Source: Nigrospora sphaerica (lineage: Eukaryota; Ascomycota; Sordariomycetes; Amphisphaeriales; Apiosporaceae). Taken from it: a stretch of DNA of 64,000 nt. Shown piece by piece: positions 10,501 through 22,900 of this stretch; position 1 is the stretch's first letter, and each line of letters starts with the position of its first letter. The notes under the pieces are model-generated. The model ran no database searches. It had not been told where the DNA came from and was given only the letters and a program-made list of their open reading frames with translations. The stretch is taken from NCBI GenBank assembly GCA_018287875.1, contig JAGVVL010000015.1, forward strand, positions 1,984,001 through 2,048,000. Direction: 5' to 3'. The translations under genes were made by a program, and so were the position numbers.

Positions 10501-13500
10501 TTAATCCGGGCTTCCCGCATTCCCCGAGGCGGATTCCGGTAATATGCGGCCGCCAAATTCAGGAAGACAGTCTACGTCTCGTACCTGGCAGACCCGACTT
10601 CCGGGGCCGTCGGGTGTTCTCGCTTTGGCGTGCCGTGCCGTCTTGAGCACGTGAGCCTCAGACACAGATTGAGACTTACCGTGGGTTCCGGCCGAGCTCT
10701 AAACCGCTTTCGGGAGCCTTCATGGGGTGGACGACGGCGATGGCTTTGTTGAGCATCCCCATGATGGCAGTATCGGGCGTTCCCCGTGCCACGCGTGGCT
10801 TGGCCTGCTTTCGCCGCCGCCCGCCCGTCGGGTCCAGTCGGCACAGAACGACCATGCAGTTTGGGCATTACTCGGAGCGCCGTGGTGCGGGTTCCCCCGC
10901 GAGAAGACGCAGACTTGCCTCCGACTGGATGGCTCTTTGGGCTTTCTCGACCCCAGTGACACGATAACGGGGCGAAGACGCCGCAGAGCGCGAAAGAGGG
11001 GATCCATCACGGGAACGGGTATTTGTGAATGTGTGAGCCAGGCTCCCTTTGTTTCGACCACGAAACGGACATGCCGTCGTCGGACTTGTTGCCTAAGTTC
11101 CCGGGGGCTACGGGACATTCCTCCAGCTCTCAGACTGAACTAAATATGTAGCACGCGGTTGGCAATTTTGGTCACCGTGGAACCCAAACTGTCGTGCAGT
11201 TCCCGTGTTAGACACGAGCCACCGCCCCAGGGGTTTAGAAGGGTATTGAGATCACTAAACTCTGTGGTGGCGAGCACAATAGGGTTCTTCATATCTTCCG
11301 AAGCCGTTGAAGTCACACGCAAGGTCCATTTGTGTGGGATTTCAATGGAGAGTTCAAACAGAGTGGGGAAACCGGTTATGGGGAAGTTAAACAGTATAAC
11401 GACAAAAACAGGCTCCGAAAAAGGCACAACACTGAATAACGATGCCCCGTATTTTCCAGCGAATAGATAGCCACTTCTATGCGCTCGGTACTGAGCGCTA
11501 GCGGCGAGTATAGGAAAAAAAAAACCAGCTTGAAGAAAATCTTCTTGAGTATATACGAAATATCTGGTGAATAGAAACAACAAGTGGTATAAAACAATGT
11601 CTCGGACCACTAAGTGACGCGCATATTTCTTCCTCACCGACTACGCAATAAATATTTGAGTATTTTCATAGGCGTATTGCCTGGCACATAGTTGTACTTG
11701 ACGAGCATTCCCGGTACTGAATCTAGGAAGTGGCCCATTTTCTTTGTCTGGCATATCTATGCTCAGTCGAGGTTGCCTTTAAGGAGTCAAGGAGCCCGAA
11801 CATGGATGATATAAACCCCCGTGTTGTTAGTTCACGTCAGGTGACCAACTTTGTATATCATTCCCAAGCTCTGTTAAATCCAAGAGTTTTTGTTCACTTC
11901 CGGTTATAGCTTCAGTAGTTCACGGCGGTTTTCCATGTGCAATAATCTTTACTTAACAAACGAGGTCAGGAAGTCAACGACCAGCTTTGCTCAAACCCCC
12001 CGGCCGCGATTGGTTACCGGAGATGCTCAAAGTCTTGAACAGCACAAAAGGTACTAGACTTGCCACAGCAGTGTTGAAGGGGCCTTTCTGTCTTGGTGTA
12101 CTTTACAACGGAGGGCTGCCCGACATGCCAAGGAACTACGTATCGGAGGCCGAGTACGGCCATGTGTCTAATCACGCGGATTCACCAGCCCGGCTCCGGA
12201 CCCGCGCTTATGTACAAGAGGACGACGGGCTATGGTTGACCGCCTGACCCTCGCTGGACAGGCCGGGCGCCTTGTCCAACGCACCCGAGGCCGGGCGGCG
12301 AGACAGACGGTTACCTATGGGCGATCCGCCGTGAGGCCGCTGCTTCGAGGCGAGCGAGATTGCATGACCCATGACGGAGCATCACACACACCCTGGAAAT
12401 CCGTTGGAGGCCGTACCCCCGCTCCTTTGGCAATGGCCTTGCGGATGCGGTGGGGAGATCAAGGAGCGAAGTCACAGCCACTCGCGGTCCTGACGTCGAC
12501 CACGGCTGTCTCGCGTGCGGCCAACACAGCTTGTCCGAGGAGGACCGCCCTCCCCCTTCCTCCCATCGCGGTTCACGTCAAGGACGCGCGTTGGCAGGCG
12601 GTTGTTTGGCTCCACGCCTCCCTCTCCGGGAAATACATCAGCCGCAGGTTTTGGCGCAGAAAGAGACGGGTGGCATCTAAGGCGCATGAGGTCCGCGTCC
12701 GTACGGCAGGCCAGGCAGAGTAGCGCCCATGGGAGGACATCCAGGCCACCCGGGAGGGTGGAAGTCGCCGACAAGGGGAGGGCGGGTCGGGCCCCGGCAG
12801 TCTCATATAAAGAAAAGCGAGGCGCGCGCGTGTCCACGTGCGGGCGTGAGACGGGGGGGGGGGGCCTTTGAAGGCAGGCCCGCCAGCGTGGTATATTCTC
12901 CCGCGACGCGTGCGGCCCCGCCACTATGACCGAGGCAATAAAGATACAGCCGTTCGGGAGGTAACTGTAACGGTTCCAATTAAGGGAAAAAAGGGGGGCC
13001 TACCGAAGCTTGGGTTCGGTTCAGTAATTTTAAGCATATCGAGGGCATTCAAAACGACGGGCGGGGGGAAAGGGTCGGTCGCGATCCGCTCTTGCATGGG
13101 ACCCGCACCGGGCGAAAGCCGCCCCGGGGACAACGATAGAGAGATAGACCCGAGGGAAGCGAAACCTGAAACGTAGGCAGGGCGTGTGTATCGGAGGGAT
13201 GCCGTGCCCACCATGTTCCTCCCAGCCAGTGTGCCGGTCTCCCTGCATCCTACACAATGTTTGCCGGGTGGGGTGTGGGGGGGAGGGGGAAAGGCCCGAC
13301 CATTCTCGCCGACGGAGTGTCGGGATCGCCAGGAGCACGAGAACCCGCGGGACAGGCGAAGGGGGAGAGAAAGGGGAAACGCGGGAGATCGGTGAGGTGA
13401 TGGGATCGCGCGAGTCCTAGGCGTGGCCGGGGGGGAGGGAAGACGGGGACACGTGCCAGGACGACGAGGGCAGGCAGAGCTGGAGAAAGGCGAACCGGTG

Positions 13501-14143
13501 AGGAGCAAGAAAACCCGCCTAGACGGCGATGTTGGAGACGTGGCTCGTGGCGCTCGGGGCACCGGCGCCGATGAATCAATCGTACGTAGGTTTGGCATCT
13601 GGGTGGTTCGGGACGGCTGTCATCGATCAGTCAGCGTTGGACCGCAGGAAGGGAGAGCTACTGCAACTACACGGTACATGCAAAGTGGTGCTCTCACCTT
13701 ACATCGTAAGGAAGGCAGACCCAAGGCGGTGGACCCCCCCCCCGGGAGCTGAACCCAGCAAAACCCAAAGCGGCAAACTCTCTTCCACTTCCCTTTCCTC
13801 CATTGGATCCCTCGACCGGGATGGAATCCAGCCCATCCGGACATGTTCGTCCTGGTTCCCTCCGTACCGTGTCGTCCGGGCGGGCCTGTCACATCCCTAT
13901 CCCACCCCCGGCCCACCGTTACAGCCTCAATCGCTGGGAGCATCGTCCCAGAAGCGCGGTCGGAATATATGCAAACGTGCTTAAATCTTGTCGTGTCCCC
14001 ATTTCTGACGCGCTTTCTAGAATGTGACGAGACGACGGCACTTCCCATCCCAGGTCACCAGCCCGTGGAAAGAGACCGGTGATGGATGATGTAACGCTTA
14101 CCAACAACTTCTTCCTCCTATCCCCTCCGGTACGTGCGGGAGG

Positions 14144-14180
14144 AAGAGAGAGAGAGAGAGAGAGAGAAGGAGAGAAAGAA
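14144..14180. repeat. (GA)n microsatellite
   Basis: GA dinucleotides grading into purine-rich AAG/GAG sequence. It is followed about 50 bp later by a GT-rich stretch (14229-14249). Confidence 0.9.
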
Positions 14181-14228
14181 GAAGAGGGATGCGAGAGAGG
14201 GAGGGCGACAGAGGGAGGGAGAGTATGG

Positions 14229-14249
14229 GTGTGTGTATGTGTGTGTGTT
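14229..14249. repeat. (GT)n short microsatellite
   Basis: Short GT dinucleotide run with one TA interruption, just after the GA array. Confidence 0.8.
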
Positions 14250-15949
14250 GGTGGCAGGAGCCGTCCCGGTCCCTTGCCCTCCTCCTCACTTCCCCTACCG
14301 GCCCCGGATAGTCGGGCTAGAAAAGAAGCATAAAATAAGATCGCGCCGTGCTTAAATGCACACGTGCGACAACCAGGCCACACGACCAAACGTGGCCGCC
14401 GAGAAGGAATAGAGAGGGGTCGTCGTGCCTAGCTGTTACATACTTCCTACCTTTGGCCTATGCCCCTCACCACCATTACAAACGCACACATACTCAGTCG
14501 AGACAATTACCCCCCACACTTATCGTGAGGGGCTGCCGCACCTTTACTTGAGGGATAGGTATTTTTAGAATGCGACGGGTCTGCCGCAGTGGCACAAAAC
14601 GTAGGACTCCTCTCAAGCTCGCCAAGGCAGAGAGGGAGAGGGAGAGAGGGAAACAATCGAAAACAACCGCCACCCCTTCCCGGGCCGGCTGTTCGTGACT
14701 CGGGGACATACGTCGGTGGTCTTACCCTCCCCTCCGTCCCTCCCGCTAGGCTCCCCCTCCGTCTCTCCCAGCACCACCATCAAGACATCATGGTCACGCA
14801 GCGGGCACGTTTTTTTTCGTGTGCTCCGGCATCTTAGTTTTCTTGTCGATCAGCGCGGGAAAACGCGACAGAGTTCGGCCCAGCCCAAACGTTACATCCA
14901 CTCTCTCTCTCCCCCCCGTCTCGCCATCGTCCCCAAGGCGGGCTCGCTAGGCGTATACCGAGGGCGAGCGAGCGGGGGCTCGATCCCTGGTGTCAGGGAT
15001 CGTCTCGTCTATTCTTTCTTCCCTTCGTTTTTTCTGGGGACGTCGTCGGCAGGCTCTAGGGATGTCGCCGCGTGCCGGCGGAGCTCAGATACGGTATCGA
15101 AAACCCCCAAACGGCAGTTGATCCGATCGCCACTGTTCGGCCACGGGCCTTTGTGGTGGAGTCGGTGCCGCTCTTCAGTGTCTGGAGTCTCGCCCCATCC
15201 GCCTTCCTGGCTTCCGGGCCGCCGAAACATGAGACGAGACCCAAATAATTTAAGCTTGGCATGGATGTAGCTGCTAATCATCCCATGCCCGATCGTCTTC
15301 CCCGGCGAGTGGCCAAACGACTGGACCAAACGAGACCATGGCCGCCCATCTCCGCCCCTACGCACGCCAACCGTCTCGCCTGTTTCGTGCCTACAGGCAT
15401 TGCCCGCCGTCCGCGGCTTCGGAATCTCGCCGAGCTGGCGTCCTTGGCTACGAACCTTGACGGTCCCGACACGTGCCGTCTCTTAGTCACTCCCGTCCCC
15501 TGGCGACATCATGATTGATAGTGGTGGTTATCAGCTTGCATTTCGTGTTGCTGTCCCCGCGCGCTGGCTGCCCTTTGGGGAGCCCGGCGTTGCGACCTTG
15601 AGTCGTAACTGATCCGCCCTATGTAAGTCGTAACTAGATACAGAAAAATGAATAGCAACACTGGGCTCCGGCCAGCGCCGAGACGATCTGGCCTGCCCGC
15701 CCAGTGCCGGGTGTACCGTGTGCACACCTCCGAACTCCGTGACGATGAGGATCGTGTGGTTCCCCAAATGCAAATGCGCGCTCTGACCGACCCAAGTTTG
15801 AACATGAGAGAATAGCGAACTCGCTCCCGGACCCTTTTGGACTCATAACGCCCCGAATTCAATGCAGCGCTTGGAAAAAGAATTGGCGGGCGCGTGCCTG
15901 TGTAGACACGCACGCGCGCCAGCGGCGAAGTGAAACTGTGTTGAGCTTC

Positions 15950-17308
15950 CTAAATGCAGAATTTACGGTCCAGGGAGCGGATGGCTCTAGCATCCTCCGT
16001 AAACATGTCAGGACCGGCCGAGGGCACGGCGCTGCCCGCATTAAGGCCTCTGGGGGAACTGTTGGAGCTGTTGCTGCTTGCCGGGTTCGCGCTGTTCGGC
16101 TCCGAGTTGGAGGGTGTCGGATGCAGGAGAATGGCCGAGATGCTGGACTGTTTCGAAGCAGCGTGCGGCGGCTCCGGACCATTGGCGCGCGGCGGAGATA
16201 CCGAGTGCGTGCGTGGCGGAGTGAGACCGCGTGCTACCGACATGGCTGGAAGAGGGCCCTGAGGGTTGCGCGCGCTCGTCGCCGCCAGCCGGGGGTCGAT
16301 CATGACGGCCTGGGCCGCCTGGTTCTGAAGTTGCTGCAGACGCGGCGACGAGGCCGCAGGGCTCGGCTGCTGGTGGTAGGCTCGCGCCGCCGAGGGGGGC
16401 GGCAGGCGCTCGCCCTCGTACGGGTTCACCGTCTTAGGATAGATGGGATGCGCATGCGGGCTCCCCGAAGGCCCCGGAGGCGGATGCACCAGGGGATGGG
16501 CAGGGTGGTGTGCCGGGTGGTGGCCGGCGTGGATTGGGCTGATGAGGACGGGGCGCATGTGGTGCGGTGGCGGTGGCGGTTGCTGCGGCTTGACCTCGGG
16601 GGACATCTTGTTGTGAACCCAAGGCGGAGTCCCGGACGGCGAGGGCGGCCACGGGCTCATCCAAGCGGGAGTGGGCGCGCCCCAGGTGTAACCGTATGCC
16701 GCCGGTTCCGGCGGCGGGCCCTGGTTGTAGGGCGGCATGGGCGTTCGCGTGAGGGCAGGAGGGTTCGCATCGTGCAGGCTTGACTCGGGGTACATGCCCT
16801 TGGCGGGCACGATGTGCCTCAGCTGCGGATCCGAGCTGGGCTGCGGCATCTCGGGGGCTCCCGGGTGCGGTCTTGAGTAGTAAGAGATGAGGTGCAGGTG
16901 CTGGCCCTGCGATGTGGTGATACTGAATGACTGCTTCATCAGCCCGTCGGCCTTGTAGCGGTAGCCCTCGGGCTCGCCGTCGGGGTCTTCGTCACTAATA
17001 CGGCCACCGTCAGGCGTCCTGGCGTTGCCGCGTCGCGAGTTACCGAAGCCACTGCCGCGCTTGCCCTCCATCTCTCGGTAGGTAAGGAAACTCCCCGAGA
17101 CCCGGCTGGCGCTCCACGACTTTCCGTCGGTCCATCTGCGCATGCCGGCCTCGCGCTCGTCCCAAACGAAAACGGAGCCGGAGCTAATGGACTGGCGTTC
17201 CTTCTCCGACAGCCGTCTTTGTACGCGGGGCAGCAGGCCGAGCCGGCAAGCCTCGAAGAGCTTGATGGCATCGGCCGGTGTCCGCACGTAGCCGTGATAG
17301 GTTTCCAT
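15950..17308 (-). CDS. WOPR-domain transcription factor, Gti1/Sge1/Ryp1/Wor1 clade
   Basis: Sequence-specific nuclear transcription factor. Family members include Wor1 (Candida white-opaque switch), Ryp1 (Histoplasma yeast phase) and Sge1 (Fusarium effector gene expression). The single-exon frame encodes 452 residues from the ATG at 17308. It opens with METYHGYVRTPADAIKLFEA, the diagnostic start of the Gti1/Ryp1 branch; the Pac2 branch differs. WOPR box part 1 spans about residues 4-86, including RVQRRLSEKERQS, VFVWDEREAGMRRWTDGKSW and SGSFLTYREMEGKRG. A short linker (about 87-115) follows. WOPR box part 2 spans about 116-172 (YRYKADGLMKQSF, GQHLHLISYYSR, LRHIVPAKGMYPES). The C-terminal ~280 residues are Pro/His/Ser-rich and disordered, as usual for the family. 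METYHG is the first ATG in the frame. The gene stands alone, with no close neighbour on either side. The clade is certain; the target genes in this fungus cannot be known from the sequence. Confidence 0.95.
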   Translation of the reverse strand: METYHGYVRTPADAIKLFEACRLGLLPRVQRRLSEKERQSISSGSVFVWDEREAGMRRWTDGKSWSASRVSGSFLTYREMEGKRGSGFGNSRRGNARTPDGGRISDEDPDGEPEGYRYKADGLMKQSFSITTSQGQHLHLISYYSRPHPGAPEMPQPSSDPQLRHIVPAKGMYPESSLHDANPPALTRTPMPPYNQGPPPEPAAYGYTWGAPTPAWMSPWPPSPSGTPPWVHNKMSPEVKPQQPPPPPHHMRPVLISPIHAGHHPAHHPAHPLVHPPPGPSGSPHAHPIYPKTVNPYEGERLPPPSAARAYHQQPSPAASSPRLQQLQNQAAQAVMIDPRLAATSARNPQGPLPAMSVARGLTPPRTHSVSPPRANGPEPPHAASKQSSISAILLHPTPSNSEPNSANPASSNSSNSSPRGLNAGSAVPSAGPDMFTEDARAIRSLDRKFCI

Positions 17309-17959
17309 GGTGGTAGGTGGTGTGGGAAACGAGGAGGGGGGGTGCTGTCTCTTGATGTTCCGGGCCAACAGGACCGGGCTGGGCTGCACAATGAGGACTT
17401 CGTCTTAATAAGTAACCAGCTTTCCTTCCTTTGCTGGGTCCGGGAGCCATCCACAAGTCAGATCCACACCCGAACTGTGTTGTGGATCATGCACCAGGGT
17501 TGGTGACTGTGAGTGCGCACCCACGAAAAAGGACCCCCCGAATGGATATGGGAGTGGGCAACGTCGGCCCCGCAGAACTGGGTTTATGAGAAAGGCGGTC
17601 CTTGGCGCTTCTTATGCGAGAAAAGCCAAGAGAGAGCCCCCGGCCAGCTGCTGAAGCCCCCTGTGTGCCCATGAAATTAGCCTATCGTGTCAGGGCCATG
17701 CGCGGGAAGCGGACACGAGTGATGTTTCGAGGCGATCTGAACTGTCTTCTCGCGCTGGCGGAAGCTTGTGCGTCTATCAGTCAACAGCCCTGTCGCCTGT
17801 CGACCGCGATGGCACGACCTGCGAGATCAATAGGGTGGGGCCGGTGAGGGAAAGGGCAGGTTTTAGCAGGCCTGCGAGACGTGCAGGGTGTGAGGGGTGG
17901 GCAGACTGCAAAATGGAGCTGACGTCCCATGCCCTTCCCCCAGGGTACCACATGCCGCT

Positions 17960-17967
17960 TATTTATA
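17960..17967 (-). promoter_or_regulatory. Candidate TATA box of the WOPR regulator
   Basis: The minus strand reads TATAAATA about 650 bp upstream of the ATG at 17308. If used, it implies a 5' leader of roughly 600 nt. This is a motif match in the right orientation only; other start sites further upstream are possible. Confidence 0.35.
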
Positions 17968-19982
17968 CATCCTGATACACGACAAGCTTCTGGTGGAGGT
18001 GACGGACGCGCCCAGGACCAATCGCGGCTCTCACTCGAGACTACCGAAAGCGATCCCTTGAGCTTGGCTCGACTAAAGCTGCCATAGTTGTGCCGCGGCT
18101 TCGGGGTCATCAGATGAGAAAGGCCGCAAGGGGGAGCGATGCAGCCGCTCCGTGGCATGAACCTTCCGCACGCCGGAAAGCGGTGGGTGGCAGATACGGA
18201 GCGGGCAGGCCCTCAAGACCGCCGAAGGCAGGCAGGCTACCGACGGGCAGTAGTATCCGTCTGCAAATGGCAGAGGACCTCTCTTTCCCTCTTCCTTCCT
18301 CATGCACCCCCCCCTTCCCCTTCGCCCTGGACGGGTGATATGAAATGCCCCGGGGATGGGCCGCCCAGGCAGCATAGCGACAAGACAAGGGAAACATGAC
18401 GAGGGCGCATACCGGATATCGTAGTGAGTATGACCGCAGCAGATAACGCCGACTGCTCAAAGGCCTGCGTTGGCGGGACGTAGTGATGATTCTGTTGGCT
18501 GCTTCCGGGGCGAAGGCCTATGATGTAGGCCAGTCAAGGGTTGGGCTGCCGGCAGATGGACGTGGCGACTGGGACGAGGATCGCCAGCCACCCGAGTATA
18601 TCGGATGCCGCTTGCGGTAGGAGGCGAAGCGACGAGACGACGGTCGATGTTATTGATGATGATGGGAGGGTTCTCCGCAGTGAGACAAGGCTAAGTCGCT
18701 TTTCGACGGCGCGCACGGAAATGCGACCTGGAAGTCTAATTGCCAGGAGAAAATTAGAGTCCGGGGGGGAACTTGCAATAAGCTTTGGAGCTGTGCTGCT
18801 GATGTAAGTGCGAAGAGGAAGGGCGAGAAGCGAGATTTTTTTTTGGCGGTTCCTATTTGCGCCGGTTGGCTCCGGCCTGCCTGCACAGGTGGTTGCACGG
18901 TCGCAAGGGCGCTAGGTCGCTAGCGGATATAGGGTGCAGACTGGTAGATTTAAGATTGTAGGCCGTGTGGAGGTGCGCTGACGATGGTTGCCGCGATGGC
19001 GCAGATCCAGACCGGGTGAATGTCGATGGACACGTGTTTGACTCGACCAGTTGACGCTGCCCAGCGCACTAGCAGGTAGGCAGACAGGGCGATTCGCAGC
19101 TGGAGAGAGGTAGTGCCAATAGGCCAAGCCCGCGTTGCTAGGCGGGAGATTAGGAGTGGTGGACGGGGGATGCCCTGGAAGCCGTTTGCCGACGGAAGCG
19201 TTGGTCCTGGCCCGAGGGGGCTGAGTAGGCACCTAGGAATTATCGGCTGGCCAGCCCCGTAGGTATTGTCGGTAGTAGGTACGTAGGTACGTATACGGCT
19301 ATCTTATGGGATGCCGTGCTGCTGTTACTGCTGCTTGCTCCTGCTGCTGCCTCTGTGAATGCTGCAGGGCCAAAGCCAACTCTCTCCTCCTGCCGTGGCG
19401 TGTTTGGGATTCTGTGGGCGGATGCAGAGCGCGAGCGGATTAAAGTCGTGCGCGTCGCCCGGATGCGATGCGATGGAAGGCGGATGAGCTGTCCTGCCTC
19501 GACCTCGCTTGCCTTGCTTGGCCCGGGATCCGCGCTGCTGCAGTTGTCGATTTTAGGTTGGGACGATGGCGTACGGCAGGGGCCTTGTTTTTCCTCCCTC
19601 CCTTTCGTTTACAGACCAAAGGCGCCCTGGGCACTGACTGCCTGCGCTGAGACCGGCTCGTGACTCGACGTGCCTAGCCGAGCGAGCCAGGTGACGGTGA
19701 CGGAAAAGACCAGACGAGACGAGACGAGACCCGAAAGGACGTGTTTCTCTTTCCTCTCGCATTCCACCGCCGTAAATGAGGGTGATCCAAGGAGGGGCGT
19801 CGTGTGGCCAAGCCGTCGAGAGCAAAACGTAGGGAATCCGGGGATGCAGTGTCAACCTACGGCAGCGCCCATCCAGGCAGCAAGCTTTTTATTCCAATAT
19901 ACACACGCACGCGCATACAGGCACACAGCAGGAATCCTCCGGCCTGATGCAAGGCGATGCGATGCGTGACGATGCGAAAATT

Positions 19983-19998
19983 GGGGGGGGGGGGGGGG
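19983..19998. repeat. Homopolymer G16
   Basis: Sixteen consecutive G on the plus strand in intergenic DNA; a likely site of length error in sequencing. Confidence 0.9.
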
Positions 19999-22900
19999 AG
20001 CGGGACGGCGGGCTCACTGGGGATCCTGCGGATGTAAACTTCCTAAAGCATTTCAAGCTTAATTCGCAGCGACAGGCCGCCCTACAGGGGTTTTGGGGCC
20101 CCAAGCCCGCCTAAGCCGGGCTGTCTTGCCTATCAACGGGCTGGGCGGACTTGCAATCCCATCCATCCCATCCCTTCCCTTCCCGTCCTATCCCATGCCA
20201 TGGCTACGCACCCCCCACCCCTCATTTGGCAGCCTTCGCAGCCAACAGGGTCTATACGACCCATGGAGCCAAGCGAAAGCCAAGCACTCCCAAGCCCGCC
20301 TTCCAGTAAACGCTATCGTAACCACATGCGGCGCGAGGACGCTGGAATCCCCCGAGTCCGACTGGGCGGCCTCATCCCGGCTGCTCCTGAGGCACTTCCA
20401 AGCCCTCCAAGCCCTCCACTCGTGGAGGCTCTTGTTGCACCCGGTGTATTCCCGCGTGCTGCCATGCCTCTGTTTCGTCATCCGTGACGACCGTCGTGTG
20501 CGCTTGGAGTGACTGGGACGCCGGCCAGGAAGAGAGCCGCTGCGTTGCCCCAAAGCCAAGGCACCCACGGAGGCCCTCCTACTGAGACCAAACGGAGGCG
20601 TCCACTGATGTAGCTGTACCATGGTGGAGTCGTGATTGTCACCGGTCGCGTCGCGAAGGTTGGGAAGTACATTACAGGTCTAATCGGGGGCTGGCGTCTA
20701 CGACGTACCTAGTCTCCAGCCTGTTATCATGGGTGCGGGCGGGTATCCAGCTGGTCGGGAGCGCAGGGGGGAACACAAAAAGAAAGAGCAGAGCCGACCC
20801 CTACCTCGAGCGGGGCACAGCGCTATCTACCTAGTGATACTCCGTACGGATACTTCTTTCTATAGGTACCTACCTACCTACTTCTGAACCGTTCCAGACC
20901 GTGGTGGCACTAGTCAAAGACGACCGTCTTCCTTCCTCTACGGGGCAAGCGCTCCAGCACCGGGGGGGATACGTACAGCGACTAAAGTACCGTAATCGAT
21001 ACAGTACCGTCAGGTAGTAGCCCCAGCGGCAGTGCGTGTAAGCTGAGCCAAGCCTCTCTAGCTCATTAGCCGTCTGTCTTGGCCACGCCACGGAGGCATG
21101 ATGCTGAGCGGACATTTGCACCAATTGGGCAGCTATCGTCGCCCTCATTCCCCCACACTCCCGGGGCGGGCTGATACCCACCGGCGGCTTTTCCTACCGC
21201 CGGGCAGAGGCCGATCGTCGATATCAGCCCACGGGGAGTTACTAGTCCCGATAGTCTCGAGAGGGAGGATGAACGCCGACATGTGCGGCGTGCCTTTTTA
21301 TCCCTTTACCTGGGCTGGACGGCCTAGACTCGAATACGACCCCCGTAGGAAACAAAGAACTATCGACGCACATCCGCAGTAGGGAAACCCGGCCAGGGCC
21401 CCGGAAACCCTATGCCTTCGACATCGCAGGGGCCTTGTATCGCATGCCGAGACTCGCGAAGCCGCCCCCCTCTCCCCGTTACCATATTGGGTTGTTTGCG
21501 TGGTGGTGCCCTCGTCGACGCGTTCGCATTGGCGTGCATTGCTTTGCCTGTTCCGTCGACGCTGTGCGAGGGGCAGGATGCACGTTGGCGCGCAGAAGAG
21601 AGATGATGGCGAGATATTGGAAGAACAGGGCAGAGGGGCAACCTTGCCGTATCCCGCATCCCGTGATACCTGACTCATCTAACCCCTTGGATCCCACGGC
21701 CGCAACCTCCCCTCCCCACCCTCCTCTGGAGGGTGAATGGATGGTTGATAAGGGCTTCGTGTCCAAGAATGACCGTTCTGGCTTACGGCGACAGGAGGAC
21801 AGGCGGCAAGGCTGCACAGAACACCCGGATCTTGGAGGTACGAAATAAGATCCAATGCAGTCAGCCAGCCGGTATTGGCTGTGTCACCGGCTTGCGCCTG
21901 TCATTCGCTCGTGACCTGACCACTCTGGGATCGTGTCTTTGTGGATCCGAACCGACGGCCTAGGATGGAGGGGTCCCACCACAAATGTGAGGGACCTTGG
22001 GCCGCTGCCGTGTTGTACTTTCCAAGAGGCGCCTATTTTTATGTGTAACAGCCTCGTGGGTTGGGCGGAGTCCGAGGACACAGCTGTTCCTGCCGAAAAT
22101 GGAAGGGAGGGCTGATTGCTGACTATGGGCCAACGTGCCGTATGCCCGCACAACCCCCTCTATTGGCGAGTCACCGTTTGCCCCTGGACCAAACGGCGTG
22201 CGCGTGGTGGTCTACGAAAGAACCCCCCCCCCCTCCGACCGGCGTTTCTGTCATCCGTGTAATATGATGACGGTGCTCTAAGACCGATTACCTACCCACC
22301 TAATCATCTTCCAGTGTACGTACCGTGACGGGGCCGCCTCTTGAGTTTCATGAAATAGAAAACACTAGACGGATGAAGTAGCGCGGATCGAGAAGCTAGT
22401 GGCCAAGACCCCTCTTGGCACCACAATTATCGGTGCCGAACACCAGGTTGATCGGGAATGCTTGCGCCCTAGGAAATGTTCATGTTGGGAAAAGAGTCAT
22501 AGCCAGCGGCGGGTGTCTCGATGCGGAGGAGAGCGCCATGTGAGGAGATCGACAGCCTAATTTCTCGATGACTGTGAGCTTCTCATCTCCGGCAGACTCG
22601 GCACGCGTGTCTGGCAATGTCCTCGGAGAAGGACGAAGAAAAGGGTGAGTGCCGACTCGGATATGGACTCCTGGATTCTGCCGGCCTTATCGCTTATGGT
22701 CTTGTTTCTTTTTTTCCCTGCCTCTCCGCTTTTGATTTTTCCTTTCCTGAAGCGGATCCTCAAGGCCCTTACCCCTCTCCATACCCCCGACCCAAAGCTG
22801 ACCGGCGGTATGGTTTGTATATAATATCGTAATAGCGCCGAAAAGTCCGAAGGTCCGGTTGCCTGCTCGCCTCTTCCCCCTAAGAATTGGCCAGACCGGA

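Larger units (their letters stand above)
5656..15949. other. Gene-free stretch of about 10.3 kb between histone H1 and the WOPR regulator
   Basis: I see no supported gene. The H1 promoter occupies the left end. The rest holds pyrimidine-rich tracts and three dinucleotide arrays (near 6305, 7536 and 14144). A visibly more A+T-rich patch at about 11140-12050 contains an open frame without an ATG start and no recognisable domain. Long open frames elsewhere are compositional: they overlap on both strands and encode Arg/Pro/Ser-rich sequence. I saw no tRNA. Confidence 0.6.

Noticed and set aside
11140..11637. 165-codon minus-strand open frame in the A+T-rich patch
   Set aside because: It starts with GTG, has no upstream ATG and no recognisable domain; kept only as a compositional finding.
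15938..16783. 281-codon plus-strand open frame over the WOPR gene
   Set aside because: Arg-rich shadow of the Pro/His-rich C-terminus of the regulator; no domain.
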